In this document: positions 44,279 through 52,625 of the stretch, in pieces
Layout of the letters: each line of letters opens with the position of its first letter
Position numbering within the stretch: position 1 is the stretch's first letter
Source of the DNA: Anaerolineales bacterium HSG25
Lineage (GTDB): Bacteria; Chloroflexota; Anaerolineae; 4572-78; J111
Length of the DNA stretch: 64,000 nucleotides
NCBI GenBank assembly: GCA_030377865.1
Contig: JAUCGA010000001.1
Span: 84,047 to 148,046, forward strand
Direction: 5' to 3'
Notes under the pieces: model-generated
Databases searched by the model: none
What the model was told of the DNA's origin: nothing
The model's input: only the letters and a program-made list of their open reading frames with translations
Made by a program: the position numbers and the translations under genes

Positions 44279-47200
44279 AACACCAAACCATATTCAGATT
44301 GATCGTTGCCCTAACCGCCATGTTGATACTGGTAGCCCTAACCCGTAGCGCGCCGGAGACACAGGCGCAAAGCTTTAGTTGTTCTTCTGTAACCGAAATA
44401 CCCCAAGCCGAATGTGAAGATTTACTGCTTTTGTATAACAGCACGAATGGTGCTAACTGGACAGATAATAGTGGCTGGTTGAGTAGTAACACGCCATGTA
44501 GCTGGAACGGCGTAACCTGTACTGAAGGACATGTGACGGACCTTTCCTTTTACAATAACCAACTGAGCGGCCCCATCCCCGATTTCAGTAACCTGCCTAA
44601 TTTGACGAGCCTTTCCTTTAGAAATAACCAACTGAGCGGCCCCATCCCCGATTTCAGTAACTTGCCTAAATTGTGGGTGCTTGGCCTTGACAATAACCAA
44701 CTGAGCGGCAATATACCCGATTTCAGCAATCTGCCTGAATTGACGGATATTTACCTTTGGAACAACCAACTGAGCGGTCCTATACCCGATTTCAGTAACC
44801 TGCCTAATTTGACGAGGCTTTGGCTTTTCTCTAACCAACTGAGTGGCCCCATCCCCGATTTCAGCAACCTGCCTAACTTGACGTTGCTTGACTTTGGTGA
44901 TAACCAACTAAGCGGCCCCATCCCCGATTTCAGCAACCTGCCTAATCTAACGCGGCTTGGCTTTGATATCAACCTACTGCCCGATTTCAGCAACTTATCT
45001 AACTTAACGAGCCTTTCCCTTTACAATATGAGTGGCCCTATCCCTGACCTCAGCAACCTGCCCAACTTGACGAGTCTTTCTCTTCACAATATGAGCGGCC
45101 CTATCCCCAATTTCAGCAACCTGCCTAAATTGACAGGGCTTTTCCTTTCCAATAACCAACTGAGCGGCCCCATCCCCGATTTCAGCAACCTGCCTAACTT
45201 GACGGATCTTTCCCTTTCCAATAACCATCTGAGCGGCTCTATCCCCGATTTCAGCAACCTGCCTAACTTGACGGATCTTTCCCTTTCCAATAACCAACTG
45301 AGCGGCTCTATCCCCGATTTCAGCAACCTGCCTAACTTGAGAACGCTTGGCCTTCCCAATAACCAACTGAGCGGGCCTATCCCCGATTTCAGTAACCTAC
45401 CTAACTTGATGAACCTTTACTTTTCCTCTAACCAATTGAGCGGCTCTATCCCCGATTTCAGTAACTTGCCTAACTTGAGGATGCTTGGCCTTTCCAATAA
45501 CCAACTGAGCGGGCCTATCCCAGATTTCAGCAACCTGCCTAATTTGGAGTGGCTTTACCTTGACAATAACCAACTGAGCGGGCCGGTACCGGATTTAGAT
45601 TGGACTACTATTAGTTCACTCAGCCTCAAGGATAACTGTGGTTTGGTGGCTCTTGATGATGCTCAAGCAACAGTGTTGAGTGATAAAGATTCGGATTGGC
45701 AACAACAACGTTCTGATTGTGCGACGTTCCAAATCAGTCCGACCAGCCTCACCTTTAATGGAGCTGTTGGGGAGGCTAATCCTGCGGCACAAAATATCAC
45801 TATTAACAATCTTTATACCACAACACTCACCTGGTCTGCCAGCGAGTCTCTCTCATGGCTTAGTTTAGACAGTGCTTCTGGCACTGTGCCATCAACCGCG
45901 ACGGTTTCGGTTGATACGTCTGGATTGAATGCGGACAGTTTCACCGGAACGATTACCTTCAGCAGCAGTGAGGCGGTGAACAGTCCGCAAACGGTTACGG
46001 TCAGTTTGAGCATTAGCGAAACCTTGTACCCCGATTTAACCGTAACTACGATAACCGATTCGCCAGTTTGTGTCGGGCAATCGGCTACCTTAACGACAAC
46101 GGTCATGAATAAGGGGTTGGCCGAGGCTGGAACGAACAGCATGGCCTTGTATGACAACGACACCTTGTTGGATACCCTCTCGGTTAATCCGTTGGCGGCT
46201 GGCGGTACGGTATCGTTCAGCCATCATCTTACGCCCACATCGACAGGCACGCACACACTCAAAGCTATCGTCGATTCGACCCGCATCGTTGCTGAAAGTG
46301 ACGAAACCAACAACAGCAGTACCGTTGTTTTGCTGGTACAGACCGATGAGACTGCACCCACAGGTTCACTCAGCATCAATGATGGGGCGGAGAGTACCGA
46401 TAAATCGCAGGTCAATTTGAGCCTAACCGCCACGGATGATGGCCCATGTGCGGGGCAATCTATCGAGAGGATTAAAATGCGACTTTCCAACGATGGCACG
46501 ACTTGGGAGGCATGGCAAACATACACGCCGACCCGTACATGGACGTTGCCCAGCACCTCCGGGATTCACACAGTCTATATCCAGTTCCAAGACGAGGCCG
46601 GAAAAGTTAGCCAAAGTTACAGCGACTCGATTACCTTGTCCCTGCCTCAGCCAGTCTTGACAGTCAGCCCCATGTCGCTGGCCTATAATCTCACCGCCGG
46701 AGACGCGCCGATTAGCCAAACGGTCAACATCAGCAATACGGGAACGGGGGTGTTGAGTTGGACGGCGAGTCTCTCGGATTCAGACCTGACAGGTTTGTTA
46801 AACCTGTCAGGTCTCGCGGGTCTCGCACCGGATACGTTGGTCGTCACGGTTGACCCATCAGCATTAACTGCCGGAACGTATAGCGCGACCATCAACATTA
46901 GTAGTAATGGTGGGTCGGCGGAGATTCCGGTGGTGGTGACGGTGGAATCAACGATTTCATCTGAATGTCAAAATGTCACTCAGATTCCACAAACGGAATG
47001 TACTGCGCTGGTGGCGCTCTATAACGGCACCAATGGCGATAACTGGACAGACAATAGTGGTTGGCTACAGACAGATACGCCCTGTAGCTGGTTTGGGATA
47101 TATTGTTGGAACGGCCATGTGCTTGACCTAAAGCTAAAAAATAATAGCCTTGTTGGTTCAATGCCCTCAGAATTGGAGCAATTAACCAATTTGCGAAGTC

Positions 47201-49296
47201 TGTGGCTTCATGCCAATCAGCTATCTGGGCCAATCTCACCGGAATTAGGGAAACTATCAGCCTTACAATATCTTTATCTGCGTGAAAATCAACTAACGGG
47301 TGAGATACCGACAGAGCTAGGAAACCTGAGCCAGTTGCAGAAGTTTGATGTTGGCACCAATCAACTAACGGGGGAAATACCGGCAGAATTAGGCCAACTA
47401 ACGCAAGTAACCTATCTCTCGGTTTATGCCAACCAACTCAGTGGCTCTGTGCCTGAGTCGTTTGGGCAGTTGGTTAATTTGCAAACTCTATTTGTGGGTA
47501 ATAATGCTAACCTATCGGGGCAGTTGCCGTATAGTTTGCTCAATTTAAAACAATTACAGCACGATAATTTTTATTACGCTGGCACGTTGGTATGTGAGCC
47601 GGATGACGAGCTATTCTTGGCTTGGTTAGATGAAATCATTCCCACGAAGAAACGCACCGGACTATGTAACGAGACGATTGACCCGCCTTATCCCAATGGT
47701 CTACGCCCCATTGACTTGAATATCTCTCTGTACAAAACTGCCTCCGCAGAGGAGCGAAGCGCCTATACCAACATCGTCTCCCACTTTGCCGATGCGGTCT
47801 ACGAGATGAGCAATGGTCAGCACAAACTCCGCAACATCACCATCTATCAAAATGGCGAAAAGGCCAATCAAGCGGAGGTTTTATGGGTGGCTAACAAATG
47901 GCCGAGTGCTAACACCGCCGGGTATGGCAAGCCCGGTTATCAGGTTTATATGGGCGATGTTTGGCCGTTTGATACGCCTTACAATGCCCTTGAAGAAAGC
48001 CATTGGAAAGAGGCCGGGTATGGCTTTGGGCATGAATGGGGTCATTATTACTACGGGGTGTATGATGAGTATCGCTGTACCAAAGTTACATGTTACACTG
48101 ATGATTCATCTCCCCATCGTGATGATGTACCCGTGGAAAACTCCATTATGACTAGCCAATGGCAGGCCGCTAAGGGTGATTTGAGTTGGCTCAACTTCTC
48201 GGTAATGCACAACTACACCACCGCTGACCGCACGGCTCATTATCGTGTCTATAAATCCAGCGGTTGGGAAACCATAGCCCGACCACCTTCGCAAGACCCA
48301 CCACGCGATAAATTAGCCGCCATCAATGGTCGGGCCTACTTCCCCGAGTTAGCCAAAGTCGCTCCGGCTCCCAATCAACCCGCCTCCATCGAGTTACCCA
48401 CCCTTGCCGGGCGCACAGAACTCAAGGTAACTTGGGTTGCTCCCTCAGCCTCACGGCGACAGGTGACGGAAGAGCCGTATCAAGTCTATCTGGAATCGTT
48501 TTACGGTCAGGCATTAGTCGCTCCCGAACCAGCCCTCATCGTGGCCCGGGTGGTTAAGGAAGACCCGATTGCCAAAGCCGGAATCACGGTAGAGGTTCAT
48601 CCCCCCGCTGATGGTGGTGTGACCAGTTTTGCGATGAACGATGATGGGGTATCGCCCGATGTAACGGCGGATGATGGTCTGTATACGGGCATCATGCCCT
48701 ATCAGCAAGATGGCGATTATGAGGTGATTGTTACCTTTGATAACGCGGCTGGCACAGCAGAACAGACTCAACGGGGTTACGACTTTTTGCCCGACCCAGA
48801 TGGGAATACCCCCGATATCATTGCCCAACCAGTCGGTGAGGATTTTACCGCCCAAGGCTCACTCAACCTGAACATCAGTGGGGCAGAGACCGATGACCAT
48901 GCCAACAGTGCGGCTGAGGCCACGCTCCTATCAACCAACAACTTTAAAACGGTCGGTCAAATCAACTCAGCGGGTGATGTGGACATGTTCAAAATCACAC
49001 CGACTCAAACTGGCGAACTGGTTGTTCGGGTAAGCGGGTTAGCGTTGGGCATGCGTCCTAACATTCAGTTTTTAGCCAGCGATGGGCAAACCGAACGCCA
49101 ATCATTCACTCCACAAGGAGAGGATTACTTCTACAGTTTCGTAGATGGTATTGCCAGTGAATCGATTTATGTGGCAATATCTCATCAAGATAACACCGCG
49201 ACGGACGGGCTTTATCGTATCAGTGCTGGCCCATCCTTAGCGGGCGAACTGGCTACAACGACAATAAACACCTATCTCCCCATCATCACCAAATAA
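44275..49296 (+). CDS. Secreted LRR / Ig-like / CLCA-like metalloprotease surface protein
   Basis: 1673 residues. Signal peptide (about 1-30, LIVALTAMLILVALTRS). Cap, then 16 leucine-rich repeats of 23 residues (NNQLSGPIPDFSNLPNLT) to about 440. BACON-like Ig domain (about 490-580), CARDB domain (YPDLTVTTITDSPVCVG), another Ig-like region, a second BACON-like domain (about 795-895), and a second plant-type LRR block (910-1110). The protease-like domain has H1253-E-W-G-H-Y-Y-Y-G-V-Y-D-E-Y, close to the HExxH...DEY pattern of CLCA metalloproteases. A pre-peptidase-C-like domain follows (SAGDVDMFKITPTQTGELVV), then the terminal YLPIITK, a tail common on exported Chloroflexota proteins. It probably binds and cleaves extracellular polymers or host/prey proteins; the target is unknown. 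Confidence 0.85.
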   Translation: MKHQTIFRLIVALTAMLILVALTRSAPETQAQSFSCSSVTEIPQAECEDLLLLYNSTNGANWTDNSGWLSSNTPCSWNGVTCTEGHVTDLSFYNNQLSGPIPDFSNLPNLTSLSFRNNQLSGPIPDFSNLPKLWVLGLDNNQLSGNIPDFSNLPELTDIYLWNNQLSGPIPDFSNLPNLTRLWLFSNQLSGPIPDFSNLPNLTLLDFGDNQLSGPIPDFSNLPNLTRLGFDINLLPDFSNLSNLTSLSLYNMSGPIPDLSNLPNLTSLSLHNMSGPIPNFSNLPKLTGLFLSNNQLSGPIPDFSNLPNLTDLSLSNNHLSGSIPDFSNLPNLTDLSLSNNQLSGSIPDFSNLPNLRTLGLPNNQLSGPIPDFSNLPNLMNLYFSSNQLSGSIPDFSNLPNLRMLGLSNNQLSGPIPDFSNLPNLEWLYLDNNQLSGPVPDLDWTTISSLSLKDNCGLVALDDAQATVLSDKDSDWQQQRSDCATFQISPTSLTFNGAVGEANPAAQNITINNLYTTTLTWSASESLSWLSLDSASGTVPSTATVSVDTSGLNADSFTGTITFSSSEAVNSPQTVTVSLSISETLYPDLTVTTITDSPVCVGQSATLTTTVMNKGLAEAGTNSMALYDNDTLLDTLSVNPLAAGGTVSFSHHLTPTSTGTHTLKAIVDSTRIVAESDETNNSSTVVLLVQTDETAPTGSLSINDGAESTDKSQVNLSLTATDDGPCAGQSIERIKMRLSNDGTTWEAWQTYTPTRTWTLPSTSGIHTVYIQFQDEAGKVSQSYSDSITLSLPQPVLTVSPMSLAYNLTAGDAPISQTVNISNTGTGVLSWTASLSDSDLTGLLNLSGLAGLAPDTLVVTVDPSALTAGTYSATINISSNGGSAEIPVVVTVESTISSECQNVTQIPQTECTALVALYNGTNGDNWTDNSGWLQTDTPCSWFGIYCWNGHVLDLKLKNNSLVGSMPSELEQLTNLRSLWLHANQLSGPISPELGKLSALQYLYLRENQLTGEIPTELGNLSQLQKFDVGTNQLTGEIPAELGQLTQVTYLSVYANQLSGSVPESFGQLVNLQTLFVGNNANLSGQLPYSLLNLKQLQHDNFYYAGTLVCEPDDELFLAWLDEIIPTKKRTGLCNETIDPPYPNGLRPIDLNISLYKTASAEERSAYTNIVSHFADAVYEMSNGQHKLRNITIYQNGEKANQAEVLWVANKWPSANTAGYGKPGYQVYMGDVWPFDTPYNALEESHWKEAGYGFGHEWGHYYYGVYDEYRCTKVTCYTDDSSPHRDDVPVENSIMTSQWQAAKGDLSWLNFSVMHNYTTADRTAHYRVYKSSGWETIARPPSQDPPRDKLAAINGRAYFPELAKVAPAPNQPASIELPTLAGRTELKVTWVAPSASRRQVTEEPYQVYLESFYGQALVAPEPALIVARVVKEDPIAKAGITVEVHPPADGGVTSFAMNDDGVSPDVTADDGLYTGIMPYQQDGDYEVIVTFDNAAGTAEQTQRGYDFLPDPDGNTPDIIAQPVGEDFTAQGSLNLNISGAETDDHANSAAEATLLSTNNFKTVGQINSAGDVDMFKITPTQTGELVVRVSGLALGMRPNIQFLASDGQTERQSFTPQGEDYFYSFVDGIASESIYVAISHQDNTATDGLYRISAGPSLAGELATTTINTYLPIITK
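44535..45595 (+). repeat. 69-bp tandem repeat array encoding LRRs
   Basis: Sixteen units of about 69 bp (23 codons) with strong DNA identity, for example CCCGATTTCAGCAACCTGCC in nearly every unit. Two neighbours near 45193-45310 are almost identical. Units 7-9 are shortened by in-frame deletions. Confidence 0.9.
46783..46813. repeat. Perfect palindrome inside the LRR/protease CDS
   Basis: GACCTGACAGGTTT, three bases, then its complement. It encodes DLTGLLNLSGL between strands of the second BACON-like domain. Arms match the ACAGGTTT type palindrome at about 42180-42210. Confidence 0.85.
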
Positions 49297-49317
49297 CCCG
49301 TTCACCGAAACACAGAA

Positions 49318-49354
49318 TCAAAAAGAGGCTGACCCGCATGGTCGGCCTCTTTTT
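49318..49354 (+). terminator. Terminator, AGAGGC...GCCTCT family, copy 2
   Basis: AAAAAGAGGCTGACC, CGCAT loop, GGTCGGCCTCTTTTTT, 22 bases after the LRR/protease stop. Confidence 0.92.
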
Positions 49355-49358
49355 TGCG

Positions 49359-49387
49359 TTGACAGGGGGATGGGTTTGGTTTATACT
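49359..49387 (+). promoter_or_regulatory. Sigma70-type promoter for UPF0175 gene
   Basis: TTGACA (49359-49364), 17-base spacer, TATACT (49382-49387), 32 bases before the start codon at 49419. It begins 4 bases after the terminator, and the same terminator-promoter block is copied at 52556-52625. Confidence 0.8.
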
Positions 49388-49418
49388 ATCTTAACTTAAA
49401 TCGTTTAGGAGTAACTTT

Positions 49419-49679
49419 ATGACAACCCTAACCTTAACCTTTACCGAAGAGTTATGTGATGCCTTACGTATTCCTACCCAAGAGCAGGAAACTCGATTAC
49501 AGCAAGAGTTAGCTATTCGACTGTACGAAAAAAATCTGTTGTCGCTTGGTAAAGCCCGTCAACTAGCTGGACTGACAAAATGGGAGTTTTTGAGCTTACT
49601 AACTCGTGAAAACATCGTGCGACATTACGACCATGATGAACTACAGTACGATTTAGAAACATTGGAGCAATTGGCATGA
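49419..49679 (+). CDS. UPF0175 family antitoxin-like protein
   Basis: 86 residues. It matches the UPF0175 pattern: a short beta start (TLTLTFTEELCDAL), then a helix-turn-helix-like core (LAIRLYEKNLLSLGKARQLA, GLTKWEFLSLLTREN) and the tail YDHDELQYDLETLEQLA. UPF0175 genes are usually followed by a DUF3368 PIN toxin, as here. The stop overlaps the next start as ATGA (49676-49679). It is expected to neutralise the toxin and repress the operon. ATG 49419 follows TAGGAGTAAC. Confidence 0.88.
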   Translation: MTTLTLTFTEELCDALRIPTQEQETRLQQELAIRLYEKNLLSLGKARQLAGLTKWEFLSLLTRENIVRHYDHDELQYDLETLEQLA

Positions 49680-50163
49680 TTGTGATTGCCAACTCATCAG
49701 TTTTAATCGGTTTGAGTAGTATCGGGCAATTGGAACTGTTAAAACAACGTTTTCCGAAAGGTGTTATCATTCCCAAGCCGTGTGGCAAGAAGTGGTGGTC
49801 ACTGGAACTGGTCGTTCTGGCGCGGTGGAGGTGTCAAACGCAAGTTGGCTGACTCGAAAAACGGTTCAAAATCCGGCTTTGGTTGTCGCATTGCAGGCTA
49901 CCTTGGACAAAGGGGAGGCAGAAGTCATCGCTTTGGCGCAAGAACTCAAGGCCGATTTAACATTGCTCGATGAAAAAGAGGCTAGACGAGTAACCCGACG
50001 TTTATCTATACCAACATTAGGAACAGTTGGCATCTTGATTTGGGCCAAACACCAAGGATTGATTACAACCTTGCGAACTGAGTTGGATAATTTGCGACAA
50101 AAGGGCAACTTCAAACTGAGTAATTCGCTTTACCAAACAGTATTGCAACAAGTCGGAGAGTAG
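49676..50163 (+). pseudogene. DUF3368 PIN-domain toxin with a -1 frameshift
   Basis: The first part reads MIVIANSSVLIGLSSIGQLE in frame 2 up to about 49775. The rest reads AVWQEVVVTGTGRSGAVEV ... LDKGEAEVIALAQELKADLT in frame 1 to 50163. The junction is at ATTCCCAAGCC (about 49770); one more C would restore VIIPQAVWQE. All expected PIN acidic motifs are present across the two frames (GEAEVIALA, LLDEKEARR). It may be a real inactivation or a base missed in a C run by sequencing. Confidence 0.85.
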
Positions 50164-50262
50164 CCAAGCCGAATCCAGTTCCTCGACACCCACGACCCAA
50201 ATTGGATTTTAGATTGGCGATTGCCGATTTTGGATTGACTCGCTCGTCTGAACGCAGAATCA

Positions 50263-50296
50263 AAGAGAGGCTGACCGCATGGTCGGCCTCTTTTTA
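50263..50296 (+). terminator. Terminator, AGAGGC...GCCTCT family, copy 3
   Basis: AAAGAGAGGCTGACC, GCAT loop, GGTCGGCCTCTTTTT. It is suited to end both the PIN transcript and, on the other strand, the C39-like operon. Confidence 0.85.
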
Positions 50297-50338
50297 TATT
50301 TTTTTATCCCCTCAAACAACATCTGAGCAATCGCCTCA

Positions 50339-50809
50339 TTACTTCAACCGAGTTAATTGAGCATAGACGTTATCAAATTCATCCCAAGCCAACATCAACT
50401 CATCAGCCAAAACGCGTTGTGGCGCTGATGGAAAAGCAGGGTCGTTGAGAAGCAGAATATCATCTTCATAACCACTCATAACCACCGCATGTTGCGTATC
50501 ATCCTGCCAATAACTTAACTCTCCTGTACGTAAAAACAGAATGGGCGGAACATTTTGATTGATTAACTGCTGGAGGTCGGACAAATCCCCCTCTTTCAGC
50601 ATAGCTTCAACATCATATTTCGTTAATCGTTTCAACCGAGAGTAAGGAACCCCCATCTTCGTTAGGTCAAATAGGCGGTTTAACTCCATTTGGGAGATGG
50701 CTGTGCCGATATAGTTGAGAACCATTTGCGTACAAGCCGCTAAACAACCGGCTGATTCTTCTTGGCGAGCATGCTCAATTGTCAATAAGGGCATCGGCTT
50801 GAACAACAA
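50339..50809 (-). CDS. C39-like papain-fold cysteine peptidase
   Basis: 156 residues from ATG 50809, or 151 from the internal Met at 50794. Papain-like layout: Q16-E-E-S-A-G-C22-L-A-A-C with the nucleophile probably C22, the His in DDTQHAVVMSGYEDD and the Asn/Asp in LLLNDPAF. This matches C39-like (double-glycine-type) peptidases without a transporter. No signal peptide is seen. Upstream genes overlap or abut it on the same strand (50775-51095 unknown; 51138-51305 RHH), so it is the last gene of a three-gene operon. Substrate unknown. Confidence 0.8.
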   Translation of the reverse strand: MLFKPMPLLTIEHARQEESAGCLAACTQMVLNYIGTAISQMELNRLFDLTKMGVPYSRLKRLTKYDVEAMLKEGDLSDLQQLINQNVPPILFLRTGELSYWQDDTQHAVVMSGYEDDILLLNDPAFPSAPQRVLADELMLAWDEFDNVYAQLTRLK

Positions 50810-51095
50810 ACTCCTTATATACGGTTACGTCAGTTAACACCTCGGCGGTAAAAACACTAATCTCTATCTGCCCTACATGCCCCATCGGACCATGCTCTGG
50901 AGAGGTCAATACAACGTCCACTTGCCAACAAAGTCGATGCTGTTCGTTAATGATTAGCCTCGGATTGTCGGCTCGTAATAAATTACCGATATTCACCAAC
51001 AACCACACATTGGCTCGTTTTCGGGCCTTTTCTGCCGATATAATATGGGGTTGAATAAACACTGTGAAGGGCGCGCCTTTTGTTGCTACTCTCAT
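50775..51095 (-). CDS. Unknown protein in the C39 operon
   Basis: 106 residues from ATG 51095; the frame is open to 51119 but the shorter start (MRVATKGAPFTVFIQPHIIS) looks better. Probably beta-rich (CWQVDVVLTSPEHGPMGHVG, QIEISVFTAEVLTDVTVYKE). Not recognised. Its 3' end overlaps the peptidase start by 20-35 bases, which implies translational coupling, and it is the likely substrate, inhibitor or partner of the peptidase. Confidence 0.65.
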   Translation of the reverse strand: MRVATKGAPFTVFIQPHIISAEKARKRANVWLLVNIGNLLRADNPRLIINEQHRLCWQVDVVLTSPEHGPMGHVGQIEISVFTAEVLTDVTVYKEFVVQADALIDN

Positions 51096-51137
51096 AGTTA
51101 TGTTACCTGTTTCGTTCAATCTTGTGGGTACTGAGGA

Positions 51138-51305
51138 CTAGTCATTTTGGAGTTTGGTTTTTCCCTCTACCCACAACTCCAACAATCTACGCAAAACACG
51201 AGACAGGGGTATTTCTGCCTCTTTAGCCTTCTCTTTCGCTTCTTCTAGTAAATCAAGTGATACCCGTAATTCAATTCGTCCGACTTTCTTTTTAAGTTCC
51301 CTCAT
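51138..51305 (-). CDS. Ribbon-helix-helix (CopG-like) regulator
   Basis: 55 residues, ATG 51305 to TAG 51138. MRELKKKVGRIELRVSLDLL, then EEAKEKAKEAEIPLSRVLRR and a Trp-containing tail. The strand IELRVSLD followed by two helices is the RHH DNA-binding fold. First gene of the operon with the unknown 106-aa protein and the C39-like peptidase. It probably represses this operon. The upstream AT-rich stretch has TTGTACGT/ACGTACAA-like repeats (about 51365-51400) that could be operator sites. Confidence 0.75.
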   Translation of the reverse strand: MRELKKKVGRIELRVSLDLLEEAKEKAKEAEIPLSRVLRRLLELWVEGKTKLQND

Positions 51306-51427
51306 GATTTAGCATTGTAAACCTACTTCAAAAATTGTCAAGTTGCTTTTTGACAATCGGTATTTTGTACGTATAATTGTACGTAAATTTTTACGTACAA
51401 AATAACGGTAAACAAAAGGAGAACAGT

Positions 51428-51664
51428 ATGCGTTTAATAGACATCAAACATGGCATCGTCACCGTTGAGCTATCGCCGCTCGACTGTCTAGCTCTGTTCG
51501 GCATGTCTCGCACCGCGTGTGAGCATACCCATGACGGACAGGTTGACATGTGGCAGGCCATGCGCGCGTTTTTCCATGCTTGTGCCATTGCCAGCTACAG
51601 TCAATGGCATATCTGCTCGGAGGATGAGCCGATTTTAGATTGGCGATTTTGGATTTTAGATTGA
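51428..51664 (+). CDS. Small unknown protein
   Basis: 78 residues from ATG 51428, chosen for AAAAGGAGAAC just upstream. Core VTVELSPLDCLALFGMSRTA, then WQAMRAFFHACAIASYSQW. Not recognised. The last ten codons (ILDWRFWILD) run into the short repeat GATTTTAGATTGGCGATTTT that is scattered in this window (9730, 50203, 52503, 62430), so the original C-terminus may have been replaced. Confidence 0.55.
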   Translation: MRLIDIKHGIVTVELSPLDCLALFGMSRTACEHTHDGQVDMWQAMRAFFHACAIASYSQWHICSEDEPILDWRFWILD

Positions 51665-51757
51665 ACAGCCTCGACCAAAAGGTCGGGGCTGTTTGGTTTT
51701 TGTGGATTTCAGATTCGCCTATTCGCCTATTCGCCCCGTTCGGTTTATACTATCGGC

Positions 51758-52171
51758 ATGGCCAAAGACATCATTCACGACCAAGTAAAGAACGCCCTCA
51801 TCAAAGATGGCTGGACGATTACGCATGAACCGTTCACCATTATTTATGAAGGTGAGCCTGTTTACGCTGATTTAGGGGCAAAGCGTTCCTTTATTGCAGA
51901 GCGGGACGGAGCGAAAGTGTTGGTAGAAATAAAGAGTTTTCTTAACCCATCAGCCATCCATGATTTCAAAGAAGCATTGGGGCAATATCTGATTTATCGC
52001 GAACTCATTACTGAGGTTGCCCCAAATTATAAGCCTATTTTGGCGATTAGTGAGGTGACTTACTATGGAGCATTTCAACGTGCTATTATCAAACTAATGC
52101 TAGAACGTTATCACATTGCCTTACTGGTAGTAAATATTCCAAAAGAAGAGGTGGTTTTATGGATAAATTAG
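51758..52171 (+). CDS. xisH: XisH family protein
   Basis: 137 residues. Standard XisH: AKDIIHDQVKNALIKDGWTI at the start, then the PD-(D/E)XK-like core DLGAKRSFIAERDGAKVLVE, IKSFLN and LGQYLIYRELITE. In heterocyst-forming cyanobacteria XisH and XisI are needed with XisF for excision of the fdxN element, but homologues are widespread in organisms without it, including Chloroflexota, so the general role is unknown. A TTTATACTATCGG -10-like sequence lies just before the start. It overlaps xisI by 13 bases. Confidence 0.92.
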   Translation: MAKDIIHDQVKNALIKDGWTITHEPFTIIYEGEPVYADLGAKRSFIAERDGAKVLVEIKSFLNPSAIHDFKEALGQYLIYRELITEVAPNYKPILAISEVTYYGAFQRAIIKLMLERYHIALLVVNIPKEEVVLWIN

Positions 52172-52503
52172 CCAAATACCGTCAATTGATAAAACAATTA
52201 CTACTTGACCATGAATCTTTGATTAATCGTTCACGATGGCAACCTAATTTAGAAACTCATGCCTTATGTGATGAAACTCGCGATCGATATATGATTTTTG
52301 AAACAGGTTGGTGGGGTCCAAAACGGGTTCACTCCACCACGATTTATGTCCGTTTATATAAGAACAAAGTCTATATCGAAGAAGATTGGACTGAGGATGG
52401 TATCACGCCTGTGTTAATGAATGCCGGTATTCCACGAGAGGATATTGTTTTGGCCTTCCATCCGCCAGAGATGCGCCAACATACTGAGTTTGCAATAGCA
52501 TAG
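52159..52503 (+). CDS. xisI: XisI family protein
   Basis: 114 residues. Canonical start MDKLAKYRQLIKQLLLDHES and core YMIFETGWWGPKRVHSTTIY, VYIEEDWTEDGI and the closing PREDIVLAFHPPEMR. Forms a pair with XisH by overlapping frames. The close coupling suggests the two proteins form a complex. Nothing else of a cyanobacterial excision system lies nearby. Confidence 0.93.
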   Translation: MDKLAKYRQLIKQLLLDHESLINRSRWQPNLETHALCDETRDRYMIFETGWWGPKRVHSTTIYVRLYKNKVYIEEDWTEDGITPVLMNAGIPREDIVLAFHPPEMRQHTEFAIA

Positions 52504-52555
52504 GATTTTAGATTGGCGATTTTGGATTTTAGATTATGCTCGTCTGAACACAGAA

Positions 52556-52592
52556 TCAAAAAGAGGCTGACTCGCATGGTCGGCCTCTTTTT
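52556..52592 (+). terminator. Terminator, AGAGGC...GCCTCT family, copy 4
   Basis: AAAAAGAGGCTGACT, CGCAT loop, GGTCGGCCTCTTTTTT. It ends the xisHI transcript. With its 3' flank it is a near copy of 49310-49387. Confidence 0.9.
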
Positions 52593-52596
52593 TGCG

Positions 52597-52625
52597 TTGA
52601 CAGCGGGATGGGTTTGGTTTATACT
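52597..52625 (+). promoter_or_regulatory. Sigma70-type promoter, duplicated copy
   Basis: TTGACA (52597-52602), 17-base spacer, TATACT (52620-52625). Instead of a gene, a family C element begins at its -10 box, so the promoter now points into repeat DNA. Confidence 0.7.

Noticed and set aside
44422..45366. Open frames on the minus strand across the LRR array
   Set aside because: They are shadows of the tandem 69-bp repeat; the plus strand encodes clear LRRs with a signal peptide.
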